A stretch of 64,000 bases of DNA from Rhodoferax sp. U2-2l (GTDB lineage: Bacteria > Pseudomonadota > Gammaproteobacteria > Burkholderiales > Burkholderiaceae_C), in contig NZ_JAJCTH010000015.1 of NCBI RefSeq assembly GCF_020594515.1, positions 62,001 through 126,000 of the forward strand, given 5' to 3'. The translations under genes and the position numbers were made by a program. Below the pieces are notes generated by a model that saw only the letters and a program-made list of their open reading frames with translations, searched no databases and was not told the origin of the DNA. The number at the start of each line of letters is the position of its first letter. Position 1 is the first letter of the stretch. Positions 26,978 to 36,403 of this stretch are shown here, one piece after another.

Positions 26978-27645
26978 ACACCACCGACACAACACCGCCC
27001 CTGGCGCCCGTGGCCAGTCTTTCGCAGCGTGTGGCCAGGCTCATGGAACTGGTGGGAGGCAAACACGCCGTGGTGCTGGGAGGCTTCTCGCTGGTTGCCA
27101 CCTTGTTGCTGACGGTGGCCTACAGCCTGACCAAGGCGCCGATTGAACAAAGCGCGCTGGAAGACCTGCGCCACTCGCTGGAGCAGGTGATTCCGGCCAG
27201 CATCCACGACAACAACCCGGCGGGCGACACCCTGGAGTTGCTGGTGGATGGTGCGCCAGTCCTGGTGTACCGGGCACGCCAAACCAAGCAGATCACCGGG
27301 GTTGCCTTTGAGACCAACACCTCCGGATACAGCGGCGACATCCGGTTGCTGCTGGGCATTGACAAAAACGGCCAACTGCTGGGTGTGCGGGTGCTGCACC
27401 ACACCGAAACGCCCGGTCTGGGTGACAAGATTGAAGTGACCCGCACCGACTGGATCACCCGCTTCACCGGAAAGTCTTTGACCAACCCGCCCGAAGAGAA
27501 ATGGGCGGTAAAAAAGGACGGCGGCCCGTTTGACCAGTTTGCCGGGGCCACCATCACCCCACGCGCGGTGGTCAAGGGCGTGCGCGACGGGCTGCGGCTG
27601 TTTGCCGCGCACCGTGACGAGTTGCTTCAGGAGGCCCAACCATGA
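26974..27645 (+). CDS. rnfG: RnfG, FMN-carrying periplasmic subunit
   Basis: A 223-residue protein. One membrane anchor (AVVLGGFSLVATLLLTVAYSL, ~30-50) is followed by a periplasmic FMN-binding domain with TNTSGYSGDIRLLLGI and HTETPGLGDKIE. The attachment motif is in FDQFAGATITPRAV (~192), reading AGAT instead of the more usual SGAT. ApbE-mediated FMN linkage to this Thr is expected. Start and stop overlap rnfD and rnfE. Confidence 0.94.
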   Translation: MNTTDTTPPLAPVASLSQRVARLMELVGGKHAVVLGGFSLVATLLLTVAYSLTKAPIEQSALEDLRHSLEQVIPASIHDNNPAGDTLELLVDGAPVLVYRARQTKQITGVAFETNTSGYSGDIRLLLGIDKNGQLLGVRVLHHTETPGLGDKIEVTRTDWITRFTGKSLTNPPEEKWAVKKDGGPFDQFAGATITPRAVVKGVRDGLRLFAAHRDELLQEAQP

Positions 27646-28331
27646 GTCAAGTTCGTGACATCATTTCTGATGGTGTGTGGCGCAACAATGTGGTGTTCAG
27701 CCAGATGTTGTCGCTGTGTCCCACCCTGGCCGTGACCTCGGCCGCGACCCAGGGCCTGGGCATGGGCGCGGCCACCATGGCGGTGCTGATCGCCTCCAAC
27801 GCGCTGGTGGCGTTGTTACGCGGCCTGATCACCGACGAGGTGCGTATCCCCGCCTTTGTGCTGATCATCGCCACCCTGGTGACGATTGTTGATTTGGCCA
27901 TGAACGCCTGGTTGCACGAGTTGCACAAGGTGCTGGGCTTGTTCATTCCGCTGATTGTGGTGAACTGCCTGATCCTCGGGCGGGCGGAATCTTTCGCCTG
28001 CAAAAACAGCGTGGCTTTGTCGGCGTTGGACGGGCTGGCGATGGGCGCGGGTTTCACTCTGGCGCTGACGCTGATGGGCGCCCTGCGTGAAATCGGTGGC
28101 AGTGGCACGGTGTTCTCTGGTGCCGCCAACTTGTTGGGGCCAGCCATGGGGGTGTTGGAGACTCGCCTGTACCCGGGCGACGGCGCGCTGGTGATGATCC
28201 TGCCTGCGGGCGGCTTCATTGTGCTGGGTTTGATGATTGCCGCCAAACGCACACTGGACGCCCGCAAAAAGGCGCCACGACCACAAGCCGCGCCAGCGGA
28301 CACACCCCCCAGCCTGGCTGCCGCATCATGA
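27642..28331 (+). CDS. rnfE: RnfE, membrane subunit of the Rnf complex
   Basis: A 229-residue integral membrane protein paralogous to RnfA. It begins VRDIISDGVWRNNVVFSQMLSLCP, with the conserved NN and Cys near residues 14-25. SFACKNSVALSALDGLAMGAGFT is typical of RnfE. About six helices and a Lys/Ala/Pro-rich C-terminal tail. The start overlaps the rnfG stop, and the stop overlaps rnfH. Confidence 0.94.
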   Translation: MSQVRDIISDGVWRNNVVFSQMLSLCPTLAVTSAATQGLGMGAATMAVLIASNALVALLRGLITDEVRIPAFVLIIATLVTIVDLAMNAWLHELHKVLGLFIPLIVVNCLILGRAESFACKNSVALSALDGLAMGAGFTLALTLMGALREIGGSGTVFSGAANLLGPAMGVLETRLYPGDGALVMILPAGGFIVLGLMIAAKRTLDARKKAPRPQAAPADTPPSLAAAS

Positions 28332-28597
28332 AGGTCAGTGTCGCCTACGGCTTGCCGGATCGGCAAACCTGGCTCGAGATCGAGGTGCCCGAACACGCTA
28401 CCGTGCGCGAGGCCATTGAACTCAGCGGCATCACCCGCAGCTTTCCATCGCTGGACCTGAGCACCCAGAAAGTGGGCATCTTCAGCAAAACCGTGTCGCT
28501 CGAGGCGCGGCTGGAGCCCGGCCAACGCGTGGAAATCTACCGCCCAATCACCGCCGATCCGGCGGCGTTGCGCGGCAATGCCGACGACAGCGACTGA
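28328..28597 (+). CDS. rnfH: RnfH (UPF0125, ubiquitin-like fold)
   Basis: An 89-residue protein with the RnfH pattern VSVAYGLPDRQTWLEIEVPEHATVREAI at the N-terminus and KVGIFSK, LEPGQRVEIYRPITADP near the C-terminus. RnfH ends several nif-linked rnf clusters, such as the rnf1 cluster of Azotobacter; its exact role is unknown. It is the last gene of the nifV-rnf operon, about 20 bases from the convergent permease gene. Confidence 0.92.
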   Translation: MKVSVAYGLPDRQTWLEIEVPEHATVREAIELSGITRSFPSLDLSTQKVGIFSKTVSLEARLEPGQRVEIYRPITADPAALRGNADDSD

Positions 28598-28616
28598 ACC
28601 ACCGGGCCCGACGGGT

Positions 28617-29942
28617 TCAATGACCTGCCGTGGTCGACGGCACGCTTGATGCCTGACCGTTGCCACGGTTCAACAACGCGTACAACACAATGGCACCAAA
28701 CGTGGCGGTACCGATACCACCCAGAGCAAAGTCACCAAACTTGAGCGTGAAGTCCCCGGTGCCCAGCACCAGCGTGATGGCGGCCACGATCAGGTTTTTG
28801 TTGTCGGCAAAGTCCACCTTGTTCTCCACCCAGATGCGGGCCCCGGCCACCGCGATCAGGCCAAACACCACAATGCTCACACCGCCCATCACCGGCAACG
28901 GAATGGTCTGGATGATGGCGCCAAACTTGGGGCTGAAGCCCAACACCACCGCCAGCAAGGCCGCCACCAGAAACATGGCAGTGGAGTAAATCTTGGTCGC
29001 AGCCATGACGCCGATGTTTTCCGCATAGGTGGTGACACCGGTGCCGCCAGCGCTGCCGCTGACCATGGTGGCAACGCCATCACCGATGAAGGCACGGCCC
29101 ATGTAGACGTCCAGGTTCTTGCCGGTCATGGCCGTCACCGCTTTCAGGTGGCCCAGATTCTCGGCCACCAGAATGATGGCCACCGGCGCAATCATCAGCA
29201 TGGCCTTGGCGTCAAACACCGGGCTGGAAAACGACGGCGCACCGATCCAGGCGGCATTGAACAGGCCCGACAGGTCCATTGGCTTGCCCAGACCCAGCCC
29301 GTTGGTCAGCAGCGCATACACCCCGCTGGCCACCACCAAGCCCACCAGAATCAGCAGCCGCTGCACCATGCCGCGTGTGAACACCGCCACCAGGGCCACG
29401 CACAGAAACGTGACGGCCTGCATCCAGCTGTCGAAATTGCTGGCGGCCATGTTCTTGATCGGCACCGAGGCCAGGCTCAAGCCGATCACCGCCACCACCG
29501 CGCCGGTCACCACCGGTGGCATCAGTTTCTCAATCCAGCGCGTGCCCACGACCTGAACCAGCAAGCCAATGGCGGTGTACAACGCACCACAGGCAATGAT
29601 GCCGCCCAGCGCCACACCGATGTTGGCATTGAAGCCACTGCCCGCATACCCGGTGGCCGCAATCACCACCCCGATGAACGCGAAGCTGGAGCCCAGGTAG
29701 CTGGGCACCTTACCTCCGGTCAAAACAAAGAAGATCAGGGTGCCGATGCCGCTCATCAGGATGGCCAGGTTGGGGTCAAACCCCATCAGGATGGGCGCCA
29801 GCACGGTCGAGCCAAACATGGCGATCACGTGTTGCATGCCCATCACGGCGGTTTGCGGCCAAGGCAGGCGTTCATCCGGGGCGATGACGCCGCCTTGTCG
29901 AAGTACATCGGTCGATTTTTCGGTCCAGTCCAGCAAGCTCAT
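28617..29942 (-). CDS. uraA: NCS2-family uracil/xanthine permease
   Basis: A 441-residue membrane transporter starting MSLLDW at 29942. ERLPWPQTAVMGMQHVIAMFGSTVLAP near the start and GDGVATMVSGSAGGTGVTTYAENIG (~265) are nucleobase-cation symporter-2 signatures close to UraA. It probably imports uracil by proton symport; xanthine cannot be excluded. The Shine-Dalgarno is weak, and a much longer in-frame extension upstream lacks homology. It is convergent with rnfH and not linked to nif or phenol genes. Confidence 0.85.
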   Translation of the reverse strand: MSLLDWTEKSTDVLRQGGVIAPDERLPWPQTAVMGMQHVIAMFGSTVLAPILMGFDPNLAILMSGIGTLIFFVLTGGKVPSYLGSSFAFIGVVIAATGYAGSGFNANIGVALGGIIACGALYTAIGLLVQVVGTRWIEKLMPPVVTGAVVAVIGLSLASVPIKNMAASNFDSWMQAVTFLCVALVAVFTRGMVQRLLILVGLVVASGVYALLTNGLGLGKPMDLSGLFNAAWIGAPSFSSPVFDAKAMLMIAPVAIILVAENLGHLKAVTAMTGKNLDVYMGRAFIGDGVATMVSGSAGGTGVTTYAENIGVMAATKIYSTAMFLVAALLAVVLGFSPKFGAIIQTIPLPVMGGVSIVVFGLIAVAGARIWVENKVDFADNKNLIVAAITLVLGTGDFTLKFGDFALGGIGTATFGAIVLYALLNRGNGQASSVPSTTAGH

Positions 29943-30200
29943 AAAGGTAGGTGTTGATCGTGAGAAAAAGAAGAATGGCCGCAGCGACAGGCCGCCGTCA
30001 CCGACAGCCATGCGGCTGATGGACGATGATGGACGGGTTGGGGAGGGGAAATGTCGAGCCGCTACGACGTGGGGTGCGGCTATTTTAGGCGGCGCGCCTG
30101 CGGCACCTGGCATGCGCAAAGCGAGGCGGTGCTGGGCGGTTCGGGCGTTGGAGGCTTGGGCTCTCATCCCGGGCGCTGACCCGGTATCCAGGCCCCCGGG

Positions 30201-30231
30201 GTCATGGCTTGCGGGTCAAGCCCGCAATGAC
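30201..30231. repeat. hairpin-forming intergenic repeat
   Basis: TTGCGGG-TCAAG-CCCGCAA with outer GTCA/TGAC arms. It resembles the CATTGCGGGCTTGACCCGC element dispersed in many proteobacterial genomes. It lies in the gene-free stretch 29943-30305, which also has an imperfect inverted repeat, ACCACCGTGGG / CCCACGGCGGTGGT, around 30267-30299. That second structure sits right after the dmpI stop and could terminate the meta-pathway operon. Confidence 0.45.
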
Positions 30232-30305
30232 GGCTTCTGGTGCAACCGCAGCCACTTTCTCAATGACCACCGTGGGGTGTCATCCCACGGCGGTGGTTGG
30301 TGCGG

Positions 30306-30497
30306 TCAGCGCCCCAGATCTTTGGCACTGACGCCGGCAATGCCCCAGTTTTCCTTGGGCACGTCCTGAATCCAGACCCGCACGTTGGCAATCGGAGCAC
30401 CCACCGCCTCCACCAGTGCGGCGGTGACCTTCTCGATCACGGCGCGCTTTTGTTCTTCGGTGCGGCCTTCCATGAGGTAAATCTGTGCAAATGGCAT
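30306..30497 (-). CDS. dmpI: 4-oxalocrotonate tautomerase
   Basis: A 63-residue enzyme. After removal of Met the N-terminal Pro (MPFAQIYL) is the catalytic base, and Arg residues near 12 and 40 (VRVWIQDV) complete the active site as in 4-OT. It converts 2-hydroxymuconate to 2-oxo-hex-3-enedioate in the dehydrogenase branch of the meta pathway. AGGAG precedes the ATG. It is the last gene of the meta operon. Confidence 0.93.
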   Translation of the reverse strand: MPFAQIYLMEGRTEEQKRAVIEKVTAALVEAVGAPIANVRVWIQDVPKENWGIAGVSAKDLGR

Positions 30498-30526
30498 GTT
30501 TGACTCCTGTGAGCTAAAAATTCAAA

Positions 30527-31315
30527 TTAAACGAAACGGATGCTGGTGCTGCCCATGCCCTGCACACGCAGGGTCACGTTGTCACCAGCCTGCACGGCCA
30601 CGGCTTCGGTGATGCCGCCAGACAAAATCAGCGTGCCCGCCGGAATGCACTCACCACGCTCGGCCAGCAGGTTGGCCAGCGCCGCAATGGCGGCAGCCGG
30701 GTGGCCCATCACGGCGGCACCGGCACCAAACGCCACCGGGATGCCGTTCTTTTCCATCACCACGCCCACGGTGCGCAGGTCGCAATCCGCCACGCTCATG
30801 GGCTGGCCACCAACCACGAAGCGCGCCGCCGAGGTGTTGTCCGCCACCACACTTTTCAGGTCAAACTTGAAGTCGCGGTAGCGGCTGTCAATGACTTCGA
30901 TGCCGGGCAAAACAAAGTCAGTGGCGGCCAGCACGGTGCCGATGTGGCAACCCGGGCCACGCAACTCGGTCTTGGTGACAAAGGCGATTTCGGGCTCGAC
31001 CTTGGGGTGGATCAATTCGCTGACTTTGCATTCGCCGCCGTCAGCCACCACGTAATCGTCGGTCATGAAGCCAAACACAGGGGTGCTGACGCCCATCTGT
31101 TTCATCTTGGCGTGAGACGTCAAGCCAGCTTTCAGGCCGACGATGGTGCGGCCCCGGGCCAGCTTGCGGCGGCGGATTTCGTTCTGGATCGCGTAGGCGT
31201 CATCCCAATCCATGTCGGGATGGTCGTCGGTGATTTTGGTGGTGTCGGTCTGGGTGAGCTGGCAATTTTCCAGCCGCTCGGCCAGGGCGTTGATGGTTGC
31301 GTTATCGAGTTTCAT
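30527..31315 (-). CDS. dmpH: 4-oxalocrotonate decarboxylase
   Basis: A 262-residue member of the hydratase/decarboxylase family. It decarboxylates 2-oxo-hex-3-enedioate to 2-hydroxypenta-2,4-dienoate and forms a complex with the hydratase. Conserved segments are GRTIVGLKAGLTSHAKMKQMGV (~54), VEPEIAFVTKTEL (~103) and SRYRDFKFDLKSVVADNTSAARFVVG (~143). Its position just before dmpI and after dmpG follows the dmp order, and comparison with the longer-diverged paralogue at 34721 supports decarboxylase rather than hydratase. Confidence 0.9.
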   Translation of the reverse strand: MKLDNATINALAERLENCQLTQTDTTKITDDHPDMDWDDAYAIQNEIRRRKLARGRTIVGLKAGLTSHAKMKQMGVSTPVFGFMTDDYVVADGGECKVSELIHPKVEPEIAFVTKTELRGPGCHIGTVLAATDFVLPGIEVIDSRYRDFKFDLKSVVADNTSAARFVVGGQPMSVADCDLRTVGVVMEKNGIPVAFGAGAAVMGHPAAAIAALANLLAERGECIPAGTLILSGGITEAVAVQAGDNVTLRVQGMGSTSIRFV

Positions 31316-31329
31316 AAGGTTCCTAAAAA

Positions 31330-32355
31330 TTAAGCTTGAGCGCGCGCTTTCGCCAACGTCATGGCAGTGTCTTCAATCATGTCTTCCTGCCCGCCCACCA
31401 TGCCACGGCGGCCCATCTCGACCAGGATGTCGCGGGCACTGACACCGTATTTCTTCTCGGCGCGTTTGGCAAACAGCAGGAAGCTGCCGTAGACCCCGGC
31501 GTAACCCAGCGTCAAGGCATCACGGTCGATGCGGATCGGGAAGTCCATGATCGGCACCACCAGGTCTTCGGCCACGTCCTGGATCTTGTAGACATCGACA
31601 CCGGTGGCGATGCCCATCAGGTCCAGCACCGAGACCAGCACTTCCATCGGCGTGTTGCCGGCACCGGCACCCAGGCCAGCCGCCGCCGCGTCGATACGGG
31701 TGGCACCCACTTCGATGGCGGCGATCGAGTTCGCCACCCCCATGGCCAGGTTGTGGTGGCCGTGAAAGCCCAACTCAGTCTCAGGCTTGAGTGCGGCGCG
31801 CACCGCGCTCAGGCGGGCTTTGACGCCGTCGGGCAGCAGGTGGCCGGCCGAGTCGGTGACGTAGATGCAGTTGGCCCCATAGCCTTCCATCAGTTTGGCC
31901 TGGCTGACCAGCTTTTCCGGGCTGGCCATGTGCGCCATCATCAAAAAGCCGACCGTGTCCATGCCCAGCGCACGGGCCTTGGTGATGTGTTGTTCACTCA
32001 CGTCAGCCTCGGTGCAGTGGGTGGCGACACGGATGGTGTTGACGCCCAGGTCCTTGGCCATCATCAGGTGGTCAACGGTGCCGATGCCGGGCAGCAGCAG
32101 CGCCGAGATCTTGGCCTGCTTCATCAACGGAATAACGGTGCTGAGGTATTCCTCGTCGGTGTGCGCCGGAAAGCCGTAGTTGACCGAGCTGCCGCCCAGG
32201 CCGTCGCCGTGGGTGACTTCGATCAGCGGGATTCCCGCGTCGTCCAGCCCGCAGGCGATGCTTTTCATCTGGTCGAGTGTCATCAAGTGGCGCTTGGGGT
32301 GCATGCCGTCGCGCAGGGTCATGTCGTGCAGGGTGATTTTTTTGGCTTGTGTCAT
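31330..32355 (-). CDS. dmpG: 4-hydroxy-2-oxovalerate aldolase
   Basis: A 341-residue aldolase cleaving 4-hydroxy-2-oxovalerate to pyruvate and acetaldehyde. [16 protein letters not shown] (~9) carries the metal- and substrate-binding residues, and [15 protein letters not shown] (~196) has the HxH metal site. AAGGAG lies before the ATG. It forms a channelled complex with the acylating acetaldehyde dehydrogenase encoded next to it. Confidence 0.95.
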   Translation of the reverse strand: MTQAKKITLHDMTLRDGMHPKRHLMTLDQMKSIACGLDDAGIPLIEVTHGDGLGGSSVNYGFPAHTDEEYLSTVIPLMKQAKISALLLPGIGTVDHLMMAKDLGVNTIRVATHCTEADVSEQHITKARALGMDTVGFLMMAHMASPEKLVSQAKLMEGYGANCIYVTDSAGHLLPDGVKARLSAVRAALKPETELGFHGHHNLAMGVANSIAAIEVGATRIDAAAAGLGAGAGNTPMEVLVSVLDLMGIATGVDVYKIQDVAEDLVVPIMDFPIRIDRDALTLGYAGVYGSFLLFAKRAEKKYGVSARDILVEMGRRGMVGGQEDMIEDTAMTLAKARAQA

Positions 32356-32372
32356 GGTGTTTCTCCTTGGGG

Positions 32373-33287
32373 TCAGGCTTGCACGGGTTTGAGCGTCAGG
32401 CGACCCGCGAGGATTTCTTCGGCAAACATCTCTGCGGTGCGGGCGGCCGCTGCCGTCATGATGTCGAGGTTGCCAGCGTATTTGGGCAGGTAGTCGCCCA
32501 GGCCTTCGACTTCGAGGAAGACGGAGACACGGTTGCCGTCAAACACCGGGCCGTTGACCAGTTTGTAGCCGGGGACGTACTTTTGCACTTCCTTGATCAT
32601 GGCGTGGATGGATTCAGTGATCTTGGCTTGATCGGGTTCCGTTTCGGTCAGGCAATGCACGGTGTCGCGCATGATCAGCGGCGGCTCGGCGGGGTTCAGG
32701 ATGATGATGGCCTTGCCTTTCTTGGCACCGCCGACCTTCTCGACCGCGCTGGCGGTGGTGCGGGTGAATTCGTCGATGTTCTTGCGGGTGCCCGGGCCAG
32801 CGGATTTGCTGGACACCGTGGCGACGATTTCGCCGTAGGCCACGGGTTGCACGCGGCTGACTGCGGCCACCATCGGGATGGTGGCCTGGCCACCGCAGGT
32901 GACCATGTTGACGTTCATCTCACCCTTGCCGACGTGTTCGATCAGGTTGACCGGGGGGACGCAGAACGGGCCGATGGCCGCAGGCGTCAGGTCAATCATC
33001 AGCGCGCCCAGGGCGTTGACCTTGCGGCTGTTGTCGGCGTGGACGTAGGCGCTGGTGGCGTCAAACACGATTTGCACGCCGTCGGCCAGCATGTGGGGAA
33101 TGAGGCCGTCGACACCTTCCGCGGTGGTTTTGATGCCCATCTCGCGGGCGCGTTTGAGGCCGTCCGAATTGGGGTCGATGCCGACCATCCAGACCGGCTC
33201 CAGCACCGGGCTGCGTTGTAACTTGGCCAAGAGGTCGGTGCCGATGTTGCCGGGGCCGATCAGGGCACATTTGATTTTTTGAGACAT
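32373..33287 (-). CDS. dmpF: acetaldehyde dehydrogenase (acylating)
   Basis: A 304-residue enzyme oxidising acetaldehyde to acetyl-CoA with NAD and CoA. It has a Rossmann motif [17 protein letters not shown] (~6) and the catalytic Cys in [15 protein letters not shown] (~130). GGAG lies 7 bases before the ATG. It partners with DmpG to protect the cell from free acetaldehyde. Confidence 0.95.
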   Translation of the reverse strand: MSQKIKCALIGPGNIGTDLLAKLQRSPVLEPVWMVGIDPNSDGLKRAREMGIKTTAEGVDGLIPHMLADGVQIVFDATSAYVHADNSRKVNALGALMIDLTPAAIGPFCVPPVNLIEHVGKGEMNVNMVTCGGQATIPMVAAVSRVQPVAYGEIVATVSSKSAGPGTRKNIDEFTRTTASAVEKVGGAKKGKAIIILNPAEPPLIMRDTVHCLTETEPDQAKITESIHAMIKEVQKYVPGYKLVNGPVFDGNRVSVFLEVEGLGDYLPKYAGNLDIMTAAAARTAEMFAEEILAGRLTLKPVQA

Positions 33288-33307
33288 GAGAACTCCGTGG
33301 GTTGAAA

Positions 33308-34102
33308 TTAGATGAGTGAGCGCACCACGCCGCCTTCAACATGAAAGGCAGCGCCGTTGGTGGCAGCCGAGCGCGGGCTGCAAACGTAGGTCACCATGGC
33401 CGCCACTTCGGCGGGTTCGATGAAGCGCTGCAGCAGCGAGGTGGGACGGGCAAATTTGAAGAAGTCATGCTCGGCCTGTTGCAGGGTTTGGCCCGCATCA
33501 CGCGCCAGCTTCGCAAAAAACTCGCCGACGCCTTCGGTGCGGGTGGGGCCGGGCAACACGCTGTTGACGGTGACCTGGGTGCCGATGCAGGTTTCGGCCA
33601 AGCCGCGCGACACCGACAACTGGGCCGACTTGCTCATGCCGTAATGCACCATCTCGGCCGGTGGGCAAATACCCGATTCGCTGGAGATGAACACGATGCG
33701 GCCCCAATTGCGGGCCTTCATGGCGGGCAGGTGATGCCGCGCCAGACGCACGCCGCTCATCACATTGACCTCGAAAAAACGCATCCAGTCGTCGTCGCTG
33801 ATTTGCTCGAACGGCTTGGGCTCAAAGATGCCCAGGTTGTTGACCAGAATGTCCACCTCACCGGCATCACGCAGCAGTTGCTGGCACCCGGCGGCAGTGG
33901 ACAGGTCAGCCACCACGCCGCGCACGGTGGCCTGCGGGCACTCGGCCTGGATGCGCGCCAGAGCGCTGGCCAGCCGGGCGGCGTCACGGCCATTGAGGAC
34001 GACATGCGCGCCCTCCAACGCCAGCTCACGCGCGGTGGCCCAGCCGATGCCGGAGGTGGAGCCGGTGACCAGCGCACGTTTGCCTTGCAGTAACAAATCC
34101 AT
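33308..34102 (-). CDS. SDR-family oxidoreductase inside the meta operon
   Basis: A 264-residue short-chain dehydrogenase. TGSTSGIG (~13) is the cofactor-binding glycine motif, NNLGIF (~90) is present, and the catalytic Ser and Tyr-x3-Lys are in FISSESG and YGMSK (~155). AAGGA precedes the ATG. It is not part of the canonical dmp/xyl pathway. Its substrate cannot be read from the sequence, though an aldehyde or hydroxy-acid from substituted phenols would fit the context. It lies in the operon between dmpF and the ABM-domain gene, with gaps of about 20 and 12 bases. Confidence 0.85.
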   Translation of the reverse strand: MDLLLQGKRALVTGSTSGIGWATARELALEGAHVVLNGRDAARLASALARIQAECPQATVRGVVADLSTAAGCQQLLRDAGEVDILVNNLGIFEPKPFEQISDDDWMRFFEVNVMSGVRLARHHLPAMKARNWGRIVFISSESGICPPAEMVHYGMSKSAQLSVSRGLAETCIGTQVTVNSVLPGPTRTEGVGEFFAKLARDAGQTLQQAEHDFFKFARPTSLLQRFIEPAEVAAMVTYVCSPRSAATNGAAFHVEGGVVRSLI

Positions 34103-34114
34103 ACAGCGTCCTTG

Positions 34115-34705
34115 TCAGGTTGTGTGGCGCGCTTGCGCATACAAAAAGGGTTTCAACCAGGTGGTCAGGCGCGGCGCCACCACCCAGGTCATGAGCAGCA
34201 CCACCAGCATCGTGATAACCATCACGCGCGGCAGCAGCGCCCAGTCGGCCAGAAAAGGCGCGACCGTCAGGAACAACACGTACACCGTCGGGCAAATGCC
34301 CAGCCAGGTGACCACCGCCACTTTCCAGCGCGGTGGCGGCTGGTGCGCCGCGCCTGCGGGCGGTGTGAACCAGTGACCCAGACCGCTGACCTCGCGCAGC
34401 TGGGTGCTGCTGAGCGTGTGCGGGGCAATGGCGGCCAGGCGCTCGGTGCGCTCGGGCGAGGTTTGCCAAGCCTGCAAATGCTCGGGCGTGTCAAAGGCAA
34501 ATACCGTGTGGTACAGGTTGCTTTCCTCGGCGTCGCCTTCGGGGTCCGGGTGCACCAGCTGCCCGCCCAGGTAACCGGGAAACGGCCGCGCGGCGGCAGT
34601 CATGGCGGCAGAGGCTTGCTCGAAAGCGGCCTCATGACCCGGCTTGACGCGGCGCGACACCAGCACGGTGACGGCGCTGACGGCTTGAGCTGCGGTGGTG
34701 GCCAT
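34115..34705 (-). CDS. membrane-anchored ABM-domain protein, role unknown
   Basis: A 196-residue protein. Residues ~10-105 form an antibiotic biosynthesis monooxygenase-like dimeric alpha-beta barrel (VTVLVSRRVKPGHEAAFEQA, FPGYLGGQLVHPD, NLYHTVFAFDTPEHLQAWQ). After a Pro-rich linker, residues ~125-190 hold two hydrophobic helices (VVTWLGICPTVYVLFLTVAPF, MVITMLVVLLMTWVVAP). Such proteins may oxidise or bind small quinone-like compounds at the membrane. Lying in the meta operon, it could detoxify catechol/quinone by-products, but this is inference. The start has a weak ribosome site. Confidence 0.75.
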   Translation of the reverse strand: MATTAAQAVSAVTVLVSRRVKPGHEAAFEQASAAMTAAARPFPGYLGGQLVHPDPEGDAEESNLYHTVFAFDTPEHLQAWQTSPERTERLAAIAPHTLSSTQLREVSGLGHWFTPPAGAAHQPPPRWKVAVVTWLGICPTVYVLFLTVAPFLADWALLPRVMVITMLVVLLMTWVVAPRLTTWLKPFLYAQARHTT

Positions 34706-34720
34706 GGCGCTGATGGCAGA

Positions 34721-35503
34721 TCAGGAGAAACGCACCGAGCAGCTGCCCAGCCCGCCGATGCTCACGCGGAAGTTGTCACCCGCTTTGGCCGGCGACATGG
34801 CGGCCAAGGCGCCCGACAAAATCACTTCGCCAGCCTTCATGCCAATGCCCAGCTGGCCCAGCGTGTTGACCAGCCAGGTGACGGCGTTGACCGGTGAGCC
34901 CAGCGCGGCAGCACCGGCGCCGGTGCCGATGATTTCGCCGTTTTTCTCCAGCACCATGCCGCAGGTGGACAGGTCCACGCGGCGCGGGTCCACCGCACGG
35001 TCACCCAGCACAAACACGCCGCAGGACGCGTTGTCGGCCACGGTGTCCTGGATCTTGATCTTCCAGTCGCGGATGCGGCTGTCGACAATCTCGAAACACG
35101 GCATCACGCATTCGGTGGCGGCCAGCACGTCAGCATTGCTGATGCCGGGGCCCATCAGGTCTTTTTTGAGGATGAAGGCAATCTCGCCTTCGGCTTTGGG
35201 CTGGATCAGCGTGCTGGCATCAATGGCCTGGCCTTCGTTGTAGATCATGCCGTCCAGTAAATAGCCAAAGTCAGGCTGATACACGCCGAGCATGTTCATC
35301 ACCGCGGCAGAGGTGACGCCAATTTTTTTACCCACCACACGCTCGCCAGCGTTCAGCCGGTTGGAGAGCATGCGCTGCTGGATGTGGTAGGCGTTCTCGA
35401 TGGTGATGTCGGGGTGGCGGCTGGTCAGCGGGTCGACCACGGTGCAGGTGCGCATGGCCTGAAAAAGCTCATCGCCCAGGGTTTCGATCAGTTTGGAATC
35501 CAT
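34721..35503 (-). CDS. dmpE: 2-oxopent-4-enoate hydratase
   Basis: A 260-residue hydratase adding water to 2-hydroxypenta-2,4-dienoate to give 4-hydroxy-2-oxovalerate. The family motifs are RVVGKKIGVTSAAVMNMLGVYQPDFG (~55-80), AEGEIAFILKKDL (~104) and DSRIRDWKIKIQDTVADNAS (~143). It is paralogous to DmpH. It follows dmpD on the operon, as in the dmp order. Confidence 0.92.
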   Translation of the reverse strand: MDSKLIETLGDELFQAMRTCTVVDPLTSRHPDITIENAYHIQQRMLSNRLNAGERVVGKKIGVTSAAVMNMLGVYQPDFGYLLDGMIYNEGQAIDASTLIQPKAEGEIAFILKKDLMGPGISNADVLAATECVMPCFEIVDSRIRDWKIKIQDTVADNASCGVFVLGDRAVDPRRVDLSTCGMVLEKNGEIIGTGAGAAALGSPVNAVTWLVNTLGQLGIGMKAGEVILSGALAAMSPAKAGDNFRVSIGGLGSCSVRFS

Positions 35504-35552
35504 AAAGTTGGTGTCCGGTTGGTTGGTTGAAGTGAATCAGGGTGGGTGCCAG

Positions 35553-36392
35553 TCAGGCAGCTTGGGCGTCCGCCTCGGCCAGAAAGTTGCCGACCAGTTG
35601 GCAAAAGCGCGCGGAGTGTTCGATTTGCGTCCAGTGGCCACAACGGCCAAACACATGCAGCTGCGAGCGGTTGATCCAGTCGGCCAGCGTCAGGGAGTTG
35701 GACAACGGAATCACCAAGTCTTCACGGCCGTGCAACACCAGGGTCTCGTGCGGCAGGGCACGGATGTCTTCTTCGCGGCTGGCCAGCGCGTCCACACCGT
35801 TTTGCCGGGGTGCCGGAAACATCGACTGGAAAGCCTCCTGAAAGCCGGGCTGGATGCTGGCCCGATAACGCAGCTCGGCCAGCTCGTCGCTCATCAGCGA
35901 GCGGTCATAGGCGAACAAATCCATCAGCTGGCGCATGTTGGCAATCGAGGGCTGGTAGCCCCAGACCGCATCGAGCCCCGGCGTAATCGGGAACGACACA
36001 CCAGCCGCGCCCATCAGCACCAGGCGGCGCACACGTTTTGGGTGGGCGATGGCCAGTGCCAGCGCCAGGCCACCGCCAAACGAGTTGCCGACCAGGTCAG
36101 CCTGCTCGATGCACAGCGCGTCCAGCAAGCCCACCGCCTGCGCCACCCAGGTGGCCATGTTGTACCGGATGCCGGCCGGGCGCTCGCTGTAACCAAAGCC
36201 CACCATGTCCGACGCAATCACCCGCCGATCTTGGGCCAGCACCGGAATGCTCAGGCGCCAGTTGGCCCAGGCGCTCACGCCCGGACCCGAGCCGTGGATC
36301 ATCAACAGCGGGAAGCCGGTGCCAACGTCGTGGTAGTTGGTACGGATGCCGTTGGCCACGATGGATTGGCCGATTTCAGGGTTTTGAGTCAT
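35553..36392 (-). CDS. dmpD: 2-hydroxymuconate semialdehyde hydrolase
   Basis: A 279-residue alpha/beta hydrolase for the hydrolytic branch of the pathway, splitting ring-cleavage products, particularly those from methylphenols, to 2-hydroxypentadienoate and an acid. HGSGPGVSAWANW (~35) forms the oxyanion loop. The nucleophile is the Ser in LVGNSFGGGLALA (~112), the Asp is in LHGREDLVIP (~235) and the His in GRCGHWTQIE (~262). The ATG at 36392 gives the family N-terminus; upstream in-frame sequence lies within dmpC. Confidence 0.92.
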   Translation of the reverse strand: MTQNPEIGQSIVANGIRTNYHDVGTGFPLLMIHGSGPGVSAWANWRLSIPVLAQDRRVIASDMVGFGYSERPAGIRYNMATWVAQAVGLLDALCIEQADLVGNSFGGGLALALAIAHPKRVRRLVLMGAAGVSFPITPGLDAVWGYQPSIANMRQLMDLFAYDRSLMSDELAELRYRASIQPGFQEAFQSMFPAPRQNGVDALASREEDIRALPHETLVLHGREDLVIPLSNSLTLADWINRSQLHVFGRCGHWTQIEHSARFCQLVGNFLAEADAQAA

Positions 36393-36403
36393 GGCGCGGA
36401 CTT

